A stretch of DNA of 64,000 nt, from positions 4,030,001-4,094,000 of the forward strand of contig NC_023036.2 in the NCBI RefSeq assembly GCF_000317305.3, given 5' to 3'. The first letter of the stretch is position 1, and each line of letters opens with the position of its first letter. The notes below the pieces were generated by a model. The model was given only the letters and a program-made list of their open reading frames with translations, was not told the origin of the DNA and did no database searches. The DNA comes from Mycolicibacterium neoaurum VKM Ac-1815D (GTDB lineage: Bacteria > Actinomycetota > Actinomycetes > Mycobacteriales > Mycobacteriaceae). Both the position numbers and the translations under genes were made by a program. This document shows positions 1-9,294 of this stretch, piece by piece.

Positions 1-836
1 CCGTGCAGCGGTAGGAAGATCTCGTCGTACACGCCGCCGAGCCCCTGCAGGGTGAGCAGCTGACCGCCGATCGCGATCTGGCGATCCAATACCGCGAATT
101 CCGAGTCTTCGCGTGCCACAGCGGCATCGGCGCGCACGGCCTCGGCGAGCAGCACCTCCATGGCGTCGGGAGGCTGGCGCGCGATCAGGGCGACCGTGTC
201 GGTCGGGATGAGCGCGTCCTGCTGCTTGTGGATGATCCCGGCCTTCTCCCCCGCGATCTCGGCGATGGTCTCACCGAGAAAGTCGGTGTGGTCCAGCCCG
301 ATCGGGGTGATCACCGCGACGGGGGCCTGCACGACATTGGTCGCGTCCCAGCGCCCACCCAGCCCGGTTTCGATGACGGCGACGTCGACGGGCGCATCGG
401 CGAAGGCCGCGAAGGCCATCGCGGTGAGCACCTCGAACTTGCTCATCTTCGGGCCACCGGCCGCTTCGGACTGCTGGTCGACGAGCTCGACGAACGGTTC
501 GATCTCGCGATACGTTGCCACGTATTCGGCTGGGCTAAGCGGCTTTCCGTCGATGGAGATGCGCTCGACCGCGGACTGCAGGTGCGGACTGGTGGTGCGA
601 CCGGTGCGCCGGTGCAGTGCGATCAACAGCGCGTCGACGATGCGGGCCACCGAGGTCTTGCCGTTGGTGCCGGCGATGTGGATCGAGGGGTACGCGCGCT
701 GGGGTCCGCCCAGCAGTTCCAGCAGCGCGACGATCCGGGTGGTGCTCGGCTCGATCTTGGTTTCCGGCCAGCGCTGGTCGAGCAGATGCTCGACCTGAAG
801 CAGGGCCGCGACCTCATCGGGGGTGGGTTGGCTCAT
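1..836 (-). CDS. folC: Folylpolyglutamate/dihydrofolate synthase, 3' end outside window
   Basis: The gene reads leftwards from an ATG at 836 and runs off the window edge, so only about 278 N-terminal residues are visible. It should add glutamate to folates in the cytoplasm, with ATP (Mur ligase family). The P-loop reads AGTNGKTSV near residue 50. The segments TSPHLQS, VIETGLGGRWDATN and PIGLDHTDFLG are typical FolC motifs. The start lies 28 bp after the valS stop, matching the valS-folC order of M. tuberculosis (Rv2448c-Rv2447c), so the two are probably co-transcribed. Confidence 0.93.
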   Translation of the reverse strand, partial: MSQPTPDEVAALLQVEHLLDQRWPETKIEPSTTRIVALLELLGGPQRAYPSIHIAGTNGKTSVARIVDALLIALHRRTGRTTSPHLQSAVERISIDGKPLSPAEYVATYREIEPFVELVDQQSEAAGGPKMSKFEVLTAMAFAAFADAPVDVAVIETGLGGRWDATNVVQAPVAVITPIGLDHTDFLGETIAEIAGEKAGIIHKQQDALIPTDTVALIARQPPDAMEVLLAEAVRADAAVAREDSEFAVLDRQIAIGGQLLTLQGLGGVYDEIFLPLH

Positions 837-864
837 CGGCGATCGGCTCCGCTGCTCGCTGGTC

Positions 865-3516
865 TCATTTCAGGTCGGCGAGTCGCGCGGTGATCCGTTC
901 GACCTCCTCGGCCGCCAACTGTTGCCGACCCTTGATCTTCTCGACGACGTTCTCGGGTGCCTTGGCCAGGAAGTCGGCGTTGCCGAGCTTGCCCGTTGTC
1001 TGCGCGAGTTCCTTCTGCGCGGCGGCAAGATCCTTTTCCAGACGGCGCTTCTCGGCGGCCACGTCCACGGTGCCCGAGGTGTCCACCTCGACGGTCACCG
1101 TGCCATTGGTCAACCGCACCTCGACCGCTGCCGAGGCGGCGAAATCCTCGGTGGGGTCGGTGAGCCACGCCAGCGCGGTGACCGCGGGCAGCTGCGACTC
1201 GATATCGCTGGCATCCAGACCGGTCAACCGGGCCGGCACCTTCTGCCGATCGGCCAGGCCCTGATCGCTGCGGAACCGGCGCACCTCGGTAACCAGCTTC
1301 TGCATATCTGTGATGCGTCGGGTCGCGGTGGCGTCCACGCCGTGCGCGGTGACGGTCGGCCAGTCGGCGATGACGACCGACTCCCCGCCGGTGAGGGCCT
1401 TCCACAGCGTCTCGGTGACGAACGGCATGACCGGGTGCAGCAGCTTCAGCAGGGTGTCGAGCACCGCGGCCAGAACCGCGCCGGTGTGCGAATGACCCTG
1501 TGCTACCTGGACCTTGGCCAGTTCCAGGTACCAGTCGCAGAACTCGTCCCAGGCGAAGTGATACAGCGCCTCGCAGGCCCGGCTGAACTCGTATGCCTCC
1601 AGTGCGGCATCGGCCTCGGCACGCACCTCCTCGAGGCGCCCGAGGATCCAGCGATCGGCATCGGTGAGCTGATCGGCGCCGGGTAGATCGGTCAGCTCGG
1701 CGCCGTTCATCAGGGCGAACTTGGTGGCGTTGAACAGTTTGGTGGCGAAATTGCGGGAGGCGCGAGCGTGGTCCTCACCGATGGACAGGTCGCCGCCGGG
1801 GCTCGCGCCGCGGGCCAGGGTGAACCGCAGCGCATCGGCACCGAACTTCTCCACCCAGTCCAGCGGGTCGATGCCGTTGCCCTTGGACTTGCTCATCTTG
1901 CGGCCGAACTCATCGCGGATCAGGCCGTGCAGGAACACATTCTCGAACGGGACCTGCGGCCGGCCGGTGGCCGGGGCCGGCACGGCGTCATCTCCGGAGA
2001 CGAAGGTGCCGAACATCATCATCCGCGCCACCCAGAAGAACAGGATGTCGTAGCCGGTCACCAGAACCGTTGTGGGATAGAACTTCTGCAGCTCGGGAGT
2101 AGCGTCCGGCCAGCCCATCGTGGAGAACGGCCACAACGCCGAGGAGAACCAGGTGTCCAGGACATCGGGATCCTGTTCCCACCCCGGCGGTGGGGTCTCG
2201 TCGGGGCCGAGGCAGACCTGCTGACCGTCGGGCCCGTGCCAGATCGGGATGCGGTGACCCCACCACAGCTGCCGTGAGATGCACCAGTCGTGCATGTTGT
2301 CGACCCAGGCGAACCAGCGAGGCTCAAGGCTGGCGGGATGGATCACGGTGTCGCCCTTGCGGACCGCGTCACCGGCGGCCTTGGCCAGGGCATCGACCTT
2401 GACCCACCACTGCAGGCTCAGCCGGGGTTCGATGGGTTCGCCGCTGCGCTCGGAGTGGCCGACGCTGTGCAGATACGGTCGCTTCTCGGCGACGATGCGC
2501 CCCTCGGCGGCCAATGCCTCGCGCACCGCCACCCGCGCTGCGAAGCGGTCCATACCGTCGAAGCGCGTCCCGGTCCCGGTGATGGCGCCGGTGGTGTCCA
2601 GGATGGACGGCATCGGCAGGTTGTGCCGCAACCCGATCTCGAAGTCGTTCGGGTCGTGGGCCGGGGTGACTTTCACTGCGCCGGTGCCGAACTCGGGGTC
2701 GACGTGAGCGTCGGCCACGATGACGATTTCGCGGTCCAGATATGGGTGGGGCAGCGTGGTGCCCACCAGCGCGCGATAGCGCTCGTCGTCGGGATGCACC
2801 GCCACCGCGGTGTCGCCGAGCATCGTCTCCAACCGGGTGGTGGCCACCACGATGTGCGGCTCGTCATCGTTCATCGAGCCGTACCGGAACGAGACCAGCT
2901 CGCCCTCGACGTCCTCGTACTTGACCTCGAGATCGGAGATCGCGGTCTGCAACACCGGCGACCAGTTGACCAGCCGTTCGGCCTGATAGATCAGCCCCGC
3001 GTCGTAGAGCCGTTTGAAGATGGTGCGCACGGCCCGGGAGAGACCCTCGTCCATGGTGAACCGGTCGCGGCTCCAGTCGACACCATCGCCGAGGCGGCGC
3101 ATCTGGCCGCCGATGGTGCCGCCGGACTCACGCTTCCAGTCCCAGACCCTCTCGATGAAGAGCTCGCGTCCGAGGTCCTCCTTGGTCTTGCCGTCGGCGG
3201 CGAGCTGCTTCTCCACCACCGACTGGGTGGCGATGCCGGCATGGTCCATGCCCGGCAGCCAGAGCACCTCGTAGCCCTGCATGCGGCGACGGCGGGTCAG
3301 CGCATCCATCAGGGTGTGGTCCAGGGCGTGTCCCATGTGCAGGCTGCCGGTCACATTCGGCGGCGGCAACACGATCGAATACGGCGGTTTGTCGCTGCCG
3401 GGATCGGCGGTGAAATACCCGGCGTCGACCCAACCCTGATACAGGTCGCTTTCTACCGCACCCGGCTCCCAGGATTTGGGCAGGGCATCGGCACGCGAAG
3501 AGGGGCTGGCAGTCAC
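865..3516 (-). CDS. valS: Valyl-tRNA synthetase
   Basis: This 883-residue class I aminoacyl-tRNA synthetase charges tRNA-Val with valine. The HIGH-type signature is HMGH at residues 60-63 and the KMSKS loop is GRKMSKSKGN in the C-terminal half of the catalytic core. An editing (CP1) domain lies between them. The last 60 residues form a charged coiled coil (EKRRLEKDLAAAQKEL onward) typical of ValRS. The ATG start is the only reasonable one and the length is normal for the family. It sits between an enoyl-reductase-family gene 71 bp upstream and folC 28 bp downstream, all on one strand. Confidence 0.98.
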   Translation of the reverse strand: MTASPSSRADALPKSWEPGAVESDLYQGWVDAGYFTADPGSDKPPYSIVLPPPNVTGSLHMGHALDHTLMDALTRRRRMQGYEVLWLPGMDHAGIATQSVVEKQLAADGKTKEDLGRELFIERVWDWKRESGGTIGGQMRRLGDGVDWSRDRFTMDEGLSRAVRTIFKRLYDAGLIYQAERLVNWSPVLQTAISDLEVKYEDVEGELVSFRYGSMNDDEPHIVVATTRLETMLGDTAVAVHPDDERYRALVGTTLPHPYLDREIVIVADAHVDPEFGTGAVKVTPAHDPNDFEIGLRHNLPMPSILDTTGAITGTGTRFDGMDRFAARVAVREALAAEGRIVAEKRPYLHSVGHSERSGEPIEPRLSLQWWVKVDALAKAAGDAVRKGDTVIHPASLEPRWFAWVDNMHDWCISRQLWWGHRIPIWHGPDGQQVCLGPDETPPPGWEQDPDVLDTWFSSALWPFSTMGWPDATPELQKFYPTTVLVTGYDILFFWVARMMMFGTFVSGDDAVPAPATGRPQVPFENVFLHGLIRDEFGRKMSKSKGNGIDPLDWVEKFGADALRFTLARGASPGGDLSIGEDHARASRNFATKLFNATKFALMNGAELTDLPGADQLTDADRWILGRLEEVRAEADAALEAYEFSRACEALYHFAWDEFCDWYLELAKVQVAQGHSHTGAVLAAVLDTLLKLLHPVMPFVTETLWKALTGGESVVIADWPTVTAHGVDATATRRITDMQKLVTEVRRFRSDQGLADRQKVPARLTGLDASDIESQLPAVTALAWLTDPTEDFAASAAVEVRLTNGTVTVEVDTSGTVDVAAEKRRLEKDLAAAQKELAQTTGKLGNADFLAKAPENVVEKIKGRQQLAAEEVERITARLADLK

Positions 3517-3587
3517 CTGGCCATTCTAGGAAGGCCGGTCGGGCAGATGCCGAGGGCCCACCGTTGGCCCGGTCCGGGAGCGGCTGC

Positions 3588-4862
3588 TCAGTCGAGTCGC
3601 GCCGTCTCCAGGGTGACCCCGGCCGCCGGTAGGCGAGTGAGCAGTGCCGAACCCGCCGCGGCGGCCGGGGTCAGCACCCCGCGCAGATCCGAGAGCTGGT
3701 CGCGGTCCAGCGCCAAGGCGAGCCCGCATTCGGCGAGCAGCACGGCGGTGGCCTTGTACCCCGGGTCGCCCTGCTGGGCGATGGTCGCGCGGTACCGGGC
3801 TCCGGTGCTGGTCGTGGTGTAGGTCTCGATGCGGTAGTGACCGTTGTCACGGGTGCGCTCGCTGGGTCCGCTGCCCGGCTTGGGCAGGATCCGCTCCAGC
3901 AGTCCCGCGGGCACCTTGTTGATATAGCGGCTGCCGAGGCTGAAGGTCGCCACACTTGCGGCGGTCTCCAGCGCCGCGGCGGCCGGTGCCAATACCGAGG
4001 AGCCCAGGCTCATCTGCTCGGCGTAGCGGAAGTGACGCCCGTATGCCCAGTCGAGCAGCGCGTTGCTGCGACGCACGATGCGCGAGTTCGGTGCGGCCAT
4101 CGCGAAGGCACCGGTCCAGATGCCGTCCAGCTCGGGTGCGATATCGCGGCCGCGCCGCCACGGGTTGTCGGATTGATGGCCCAGTTCCGGTTCCGCGCCG
4201 CGGTCGGTGGTCAGCGTGTACGGATCTTCCAGGTCACGGCGGGCCTGCGGGTCTTCGGCCGCGGCCCGCATGAACTCGATCATCGAGGCGGCAGTACCGC
4301 CGGAGACCCCGCCGGCGAAGGTGCGCAACACCAGATTGGTCTCGGTCAGCTCGCCTGAGCCGTCGGCGGTCACCCGGTCGTACAACGCGTACACGCTGAT
4401 ATCCGATGGCACCGAGTCGAATCCGCAGGAATGCACGATCCGCGCGCCGGTGTCGACGGCCTGCTTGTGGAACTGTTCGGCGCTGTCCCTGATGAACAGC
4501 GTCTCACCGGTGAGGTCGGCGTAATCGGTGCCCGCTGCGGCGCACGCCTGCACCAGCGGGAGCCCGTACTTGGTGTAGGGGCCGACGGTGGTGATGACCA
4601 CCTGGGTGCGGGCGGCCATATCGGCCAGTGTCGAGGGCGAGCCGGCGTCGGCCTCGACGAGCTGCCAGTCCTGGGCCTTGGGGCCCAGGCTGTCGCGCAC
4701 GTCGCGCACCTTGGCCAGCGAGCGTCCGGCCAGCGCGATCCGGGCGCCCGAGGCGGCCAGCGCCAGGTACTGCGCGGTGAGCTTGCCCGCGAAGCCGGTG
4801 GCGCCATACAGGACGATGTCGAATTCGCGCTGCGGCGAGGTCGGAGAGGTCGGCGAGGTCAT
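3588..4862 (-). CDS. Trans-acting enoyl reductase / saccharopine dehydrogenase-like protein
   Basis: The product is 424 residues from the ATG at 4862; an upstream extension to 5072 stays open only because it overlaps the peptidase gene. The N-terminus FDIVLYGATGFAGKL is a Rossmann nucleotide-binding fold. The rest matches the saccharopine-dehydrogenase-like trans-acting enoyl reductase family of mycobacteria. The best-placed homologue is Rv2449c, which is also next to valS. Family members reduce polyketide or isoprenoid-type double bonds, but the substrate here cannot be read from sequence. It starts only 11 bp after the S9 peptidase stop, so translation in one transcript is likely. Confidence 0.85.
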   Translation of the reverse strand: MTSPTSPTSPQREFDIVLYGATGFAGKLTAQYLALAASGARIALAGRSLAKVRDVRDSLGPKAQDWQLVEADAGSPSTLADMAARTQVVITTVGPYTKYGLPLVQACAAAGTDYADLTGETLFIRDSAEQFHKQAVDTGARIVHSCGFDSVPSDISVYALYDRVTADGSGELTETNLVLRTFAGGVSGGTAASMIEFMRAAAEDPQARRDLEDPYTLTTDRGAEPELGHQSDNPWRRGRDIAPELDGIWTGAFAMAAPNSRIVRRSNALLDWAYGRHFRYAEQMSLGSSVLAPAAAALETAASVATFSLGSRYINKVPAGLLERILPKPGSGPSERTRDNGHYRIETYTTTSTGARYRATIAQQGDPGYKATAVLLAECGLALALDRDQLSDLRGVLTPAAAAGSALLTRLPAAGVTLETARLD

Positions 4863-4873
4863 GGAACCCGAAG

Positions 4874-6838
4874 CTACCCGAGGATCTCGGGTACAAACAT
4901 GTCCCGCCCGAACAGGTGGTTGCCCAGGAAGGCCGAGATCACCTGGTACCAGATCTTGGTGTGCTGCGGAGCGGCCACCCAGTGCCCCTCGGACGGGAAG
5001 TACAGGAATTGGTGGGGGCTGGTGCCGTCCTCGTCGGCCGGAAGACCGGACCGGCTGAGCAGCTCGTACCACAGTCGCAGACCTTCCCCGATCGGGACGC
5101 GGTAATCCTTGTCACCGTGGATGACCAACATCGGGGTGCGGATCTCACCGACGTGGTGGTGCGGCGAATTCTGTTGTGTCATATGTTCGGTCATCTCGCG
5201 CTCCCACCAATACGCGCCATCGGTGGTAGGTCCGAACTGATCCAGCGCCCACAGGCTGGCATGACTGACGATCGCGGTGAACCGGTCGGTGTGCCCGGCG
5301 ATCCAGTTGGCCATGTACCCGCCGAACGAGCCGCCCATCGCGGCGGTGCGCTGCCGGTCGATGCGCGGATGCTCGCAAGCGGCATCGGTGGCGGCCAGCA
5401 GATCGGTGTAGGGCGGCCCACCCCAGGCGCCCCACCCGCGCTGGATGAAATCCTGGCCATAGCCGGTGGACAGCGCCGGGTCCGGCAGCAGCACGGCATA
5501 CCCCTCGGCAGCCAAGAGCCATGGGTTCCAGCGCCAGTGCCAGGTGTTCCAGCTGCCGAGGGGGCCACCGTGCACCCACAGCAGTAACGGCGCCGGCTCG
5601 GTTCCGCCGGGCAACACCAGCCAGGAGTGCACGGGGGTGCCGTCCGGTGCCCGAGCGGTGAGTTCCTCCACGGTGCCCGGCAGTTTCGGCAGCTCGACGC
5701 ACGGCAGGATCGTGATGGTTCCGTCGGGGTCGATGCGCACCGGGTGCGGTGGCGCGAGGTAGGAGCTGCGCAGCGCGAAGATCACCCCACCCGGTGCGGT
5801 GCACACATCGCTGTAGGCCTGATCGTCCTCGGTCAACCGGGCCACCGTGCGGGTCGCCGGGTCCACCGCGAAGATGGGATGCCTGCCATTGTCGTCCGCG
5901 GTCACGATGAGCCTGCTCCCGTCGGCGCTCCATGTCACCGAGGCCGGCCACCGGTCCCATTCGGTCAGCTCGGTCCAGGCCTGGCCGATTTCGCCCCAGC
6001 ACAACGTGATCCGTGGCGCCTGCTCGGGTGTCGAGGTGGTCTCTCGCAGAAAGGCGATGCGCCGACCGTCCGGGGCCAGTGCGGGCGCGTCGAGGTCTGC
6101 GCCGGGATCGTCGGCGATCACGGTGCGCTGCCGGGTCGCGGTGTCGATCCGCACGATCTGCGAGCGCAGCGCCACCCCGGCCACCGGCCCGTACCAGCTG
6201 CTGACCAGGAAGGTGCCGTCGCCGCTGATATCGAGCGCGGTGTCCCGCAGTGCCGCACCGGGCTCGGGTGTGAGATCGCGCCGTCCGTCGGTGTCGAACA
6301 GGTGCGGCAGTTCGGGGCCCAGATCGTGGTCCCAATGCCGCACCGGGTAGCCGCGGTGCAGAATCGCCGAGACCTTGTTGTCCTTGCGCAACGCCCGCAA
6401 TCGCTCGTCCTCGTCGACCCCGGCGGCCGAGCGCAGCAGCGAGGTGGTGACCACCGTTCGCGGCGCGTCACCGGCGACATGCACCGCCGACACCCCACCG
6501 GGCAGCGACATCTCCTCGACGGCCTCGCCGCCCTCTTTGGGCAGTCGCCAGAGCGCTGCCGGCGCCGACTCCTGCCCCGATGTGGGCCGGCTGGCAAGAA
6601 ATAACAGGTCACCGTCGGAGGTGAAGACCGGTGCCGACTCGCCCTTCCCGCCCCGGGTGAGCCGGCGGGCGGAGCCGATCCCGGCGGGGTCCAATTCCCA
6701 GATCGCCGTGCGATATTCGGTGCCCTCGGAGCTGAGCTCGCTGACGGTGGTGACCAGCCGGTCACCGGTCGGGCTGACGGCCAGCTCCGCAACCCTTGGC
6801 AGGGCGAGATAGCTGTCGAGATCGTCGAACGGTGTCAT
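4874..6838 (-). CDS. S9-family prolyl oligopeptidase / acylaminoacyl peptidase
   Basis: This is a 654-residue serine peptidase. The N-terminal two thirds are beta-propeller-like repeats (for example SPTGDRLVTTVSEL, APDGRRIAFLRET). The C-terminal third is an alpha/beta hydrolase with nucleophile motif MGGSFGGYMAN (Ser near 502). The acid is probably Asp in IHGDKDYRVP and the base His in PSEGHWV. It should cleave short peptides or acylated amino acids in the cytoplasm, since no signal peptide is seen. The ATG at 6838 (MTPFDDLDSYL) is preferred over an earlier in-frame start because the extra 21 residues are low-complexity. It is the first gene of the leftward group. Confidence 0.9.
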   Translation of the reverse strand: MTPFDDLDSYLALPRVAELAVSPTGDRLVTTVSELSSEGTEYRTAIWELDPAGIGSARRLTRGGKGESAPVFTSDGDLLFLASRPTSGQESAPAALWRLPKEGGEAVEEMSLPGGVSAVHVAGDAPRTVVTTSLLRSAAGVDEDERLRALRKDNKVSAILHRGYPVRHWDHDLGPELPHLFDTDGRRDLTPEPGAALRDTALDISGDGTFLVSSWYGPVAGVALRSQIVRIDTATRQRTVIADDPGADLDAPALAPDGRRIAFLRETTSTPEQAPRITLCWGEIGQAWTELTEWDRWPASVTWSADGSRLIVTADDNGRHPIFAVDPATRTVARLTEDDQAYSDVCTAPGGVIFALRSSYLAPPHPVRIDPDGTITILPCVELPKLPGTVEELTARAPDGTPVHSWLVLPGGTEPAPLLLWVHGGPLGSWNTWHWRWNPWLLAAEGYAVLLPDPALSTGYGQDFIQRGWGAWGGPPYTDLLAATDAACEHPRIDRQRTAAMGGSFGGYMANWIAGHTDRFTAIVSHASLWALDQFGPTTDGAYWWEREMTEHMTQQNSPHHHVGEIRTPMLVIHGDKDYRVPIGEGLRLWYELLSRSGLPADEDGTSPHQFLYFPSEGHWVAAPQHTKIWYQVISAFLGNHLFGRDMFVPEILG

Positions 6839-6892
6839 GGTGCCACCGTAGTGGGCGGGCCGAGGCGGTAGCGGCGGCCGCTTCCCGCAACC

Positions 6893-7404
6893 ATGCCGCA
6901 CCGGCCGCGATCACTGCCCGACGGTCAAGCCCGTCGCGGTCGTCGACAGCGAGAACGGATTCACCGTCCAACTGGATGTCGTCGACGCTCGCTGGTGGGC
7001 CCTGTTCGTCCGCCAAGGACTGTCCGCCGGCTTCAGTTGGCGTGTCACCGAGCGCCGCTCGTCGTTCACGATCTACGACCGCAAGATCCGGTTGGATTGG
7101 GTTGCCGGCGTGCCGCGACTGGCGGGCACGATGGAGTATCAGGGCGGCCGCATACTGGGGTTCGCCAGGCAAAGGATCTGGGCACTGTCCGACCGAGGTG
7201 TGATCGAGCCGGTGGTCGACTACAGGCCCAATGCCAGGGAGGGCCGCGACCTGATCCGTCTGGTGGCCACCGAACTCGTTCTGCGCGAACGACTTCCGAT
7301 GACGCTGAAACCCACGCCAGTGTGCGTGCTCATCACCCCCCGCCATCTTCGCCGGTTGGGGCATCGTCACCGTGGTGCAGCGGCTGCTCGGCATCCATAT
7401 CTAG
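6893..7404 (+). pseudogene. Frameshifted hypothetical protein remnant
   Basis: A protein-like reading frame (VVDSENGFTVQLDV, then RWWALFVRQGLSAGF and RLDWVAGVPRLAGTMEY) runs from about 6900 to 7335 but has no ATG, GTG or TTG before 7092. At a run of six C (7335-7341) the sensible reading moves by one base and continues as AIFAGWGIVTVVQRLL to a TAG at 7402. A second one-base shift near 6917 would join it to the ATG at 6893. It diverges from the S9 peptidase gene. Either this is a decayed gene or the sequence has indel errors; no family was recognised. Confidence 0.5.
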
Positions 7405-7678
7405 TCATCCAGTCCGGAAGGGATTTTCGGCGCGATGCACTCCGGGTGACGCAGCGGGCCGACCGATCGCGCCGAACGCCATGTCCTGACATCGGACTCT
7501 GGCCATAGCGCCATCGTATGACTCTTCGTGCGCGGTCTTCACAGGGATTTAACAGCCGATGACCACCGGGACACATCGGCGCGGTTACTTTCATCTCGGT
7601 ACACCGTCAGTACCTCACGGCCACTGTGGATAAACCCCGGTCGCCCTCATCCCCCACACCCGAACGGCGGAGGTTGTT

Positions 7679-9010
7679 TTGACACCCGAAGTGGAGGACG
7701 CCCTCGCGACGATGGCGTCAGTGAACAATGAATTCTTCTACTGGATGTCCATCGCGCTGATGATGCTCATCCATGCCGGCTTCCTGGCCTACGAGGTCGG
7801 CGCGTCCCGGTCGAAGAACGTCCTGGCCACGGCAATGAAGAACCTGCTCGCCTTCGCGACCATCGTCGCATCGTTCTATTTCGTCGGCTGGTTCCTCTAC
7901 AACGCCATGCCGAGTGGCTTCATCGAGTTCAACGACGCGGCCAAGGCCGCCTTGCCATGGGGCGACAACATGGGCCCCAACACCGCCGACTCCGCCAGTG
8001 GCATCTTCTGGGGCGCCTTCGCCCTTTTCGCGGCGACCACCGGCTCGATCATGTCCGGCGCTGTGCTCGAACGCATCCGGACAAGTGGCTTCCTGGTGCT
8101 GACGGTATTGGTCGGCTCGGTCACCTGGATCATCGGCGCCGCCTGGGGGTGGCACGGCGCCGGCTGGATGCTCACCAAACTCGGCTTCCACGACGTCGGC
8201 GCCGCGGGTTGTGTGCACATGATCGCCGGCTTCGCGACACTGGGCATCCTGATCAACCTGGGCCCGCGGATCGGACGGTTCGGCCCCGACGGCAAACCCG
8301 TCACAATCCGTCCGCATAACCTGCCGCTCACCATGGTCGGCCTGATGCTGATCTTCACCGGCTTCTTCGGCTTCCTGATGGGCTGCGTCATCTACGCCGG
8401 TGACGGATTCACCACCATCTACGCCAGCCCGACCACGTTGAGCGCCTTCGCCTTCAACACCCTGATGGGCCTGGCCGGTGGGATCATCGGCGCCTATCTG
8501 ACCTCCCGCGGCGAGCCCTTCTGGACCATCTCCGGCGGCCTGTGCGGTGTGATCGGCGTGGCATCGGGCATGGATCTGTACCACCCTGCACTCGGGTTCG
8601 TCATCGCCTTCGGCGCAGGCGCGCTCGCACCGTTCATCGGGAAACTGTTGGAACGCTTCAAGATCGACGATGTGGTGGGTGCGGTGTCGGTGCATGGCGG
8701 CATCGGGCTGTACTCGGTGCTGATGGCCGGCGTGTTCCTGTCCGGATACCCGAACACCGACGGCAACCCGTCGGTGTCGCTGTGGGGTCAGATGATCGGC
8801 GCGCTGGTGTTCGCCACGCTCGGCTTCGTCCCGACCTATGTCGTATCGCTACTGCTGAAGAAGGTCGGATTGCTTCGCATACCGGCCGCGGTCGAGGAAC
8901 AGGGCCTCGATCTCAGTGAGGTGCCCGCGACGCCGTACCCCGAAGGCATCCCGATCACCACCATGCCGCTGAACGGCGGCAAGGCATTGCTCATCGCGGA
9001 GGCGAAGTAG
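7679..9010 (+). CDS. amt: Ammonium transporter (Amt family), TTG start
   Basis: This 443-residue polytopic membrane protein has about eleven hydrophobic segments and Amt signatures such as GCVHMIAGFATLG and SVHGGIGLYSVLMAG. It should conduct ammonium/ammonia across the cytoplasmic membrane. A TTG start at 7679 is chosen because GGAGG lies about six bases upstream; the next ATG at 7712 lacks such a site. The stop at 9010 abuts the ATG of a small membrane protein. A sequence with AC-N9-AC spacing at 7601-7613 loosely fits mycobacterial GlnR sites, a weak hint of nitrogen control. No glnK or glnD is nearby. Confidence 0.92.
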   Translation: MTPEVEDALATMASVNNEFFYWMSIALMMLIHAGFLAYEVGASRSKNVLATAMKNLLAFATIVASFYFVGWFLYNAMPSGFIEFNDAAKAALPWGDNMGPNTADSASGIFWGAFALFAATTGSIMSGAVLERIRTSGFLVLTVLVGSVTWIIGAAWGWHGAGWMLTKLGFHDVGAAGCVHMIAGFATLGILINLGPRIGRFGPDGKPVTIRPHNLPLTMVGLMLIFTGFFGFLMGCVIYAGDGFTTIYASPTTLSAFAFNTLMGLAGGIIGAYLTSRGEPFWTISGGLCGVIGVASGMDLYHPALGFVIAFGAGALAPFIGKLLERFKIDDVVGAVSVHGGIGLYSVLMAGVFLSGYPNTDGNPSVSLWGQMIGALVFATLGFVPTYVVSLLLKKVGLLRIPAAVEEQGLDLSEVPATPYPEGIPITTMPLNGGKALLIAEAK

Positions 9011-9229
9011 ATGTTCAGTCCCATCGAGAACTACGACGAAGCCGGTGTGGTCTTCACTTTCGGCGGATACTCGTTCGGCGTGTGGCTGTTCTTCATCCTC
9101 GCGGTGTTGCTGTTCGTCGGATTCTTCGTCCGGATGATCCAGCACGAGAACAAGGCTTATAAGGCGATCATCGAACACACTCCGGTGGAACCCGGACCGG
9201 CCGCCGAGGGGGAACCCACCGCGTACTGA
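9011..9229 (+). CDS. Small single-span membrane protein coupled to amt
   Basis: The product is 72 residues. The ATG follows the amt stop codon directly with no spacer, so translation is probably coupled. A hydrophobic stretch at about residues 22-41 (VWLFFILAVLLFVGFFV) gives one membrane span, preceded by a short acidic/aromatic segment and followed by a basic then Glu/Pro-rich tail. No family was recognised. Its position suggests an accessory subunit or stability factor for the transporter; this is inference. A strong hairpin follows its stop. Confidence 0.8.
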   Translation: MFSPIENYDEAGVVFTFGGYSFGVWLFFILAVLLFVGFFVRMIQHENKAYKAIIEHTPVEPGPAAEGEPTAY

Positions 9230-9246
9230 GCCCGCTGCACGACCCC

Positions 9247-9286
9247 AGAGAATGCCCGGATCGCACAAGCGATCCGGGCATTCTCT
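9247..9286. terminator. Bidirectional hairpin terminator
   Basis: A perfect 18-bp stem (arms 9247-9264 and 9269-9286) with loop ACAA lies between two convergent genes, the amt partner and the N-demethylase gene. The arms are GC-rich in the centre and flanked by short A/T stretches, as expected for a shared terminator. Confidence 0.85.
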
Positions 9287-9294
9287 TCCGTGCA

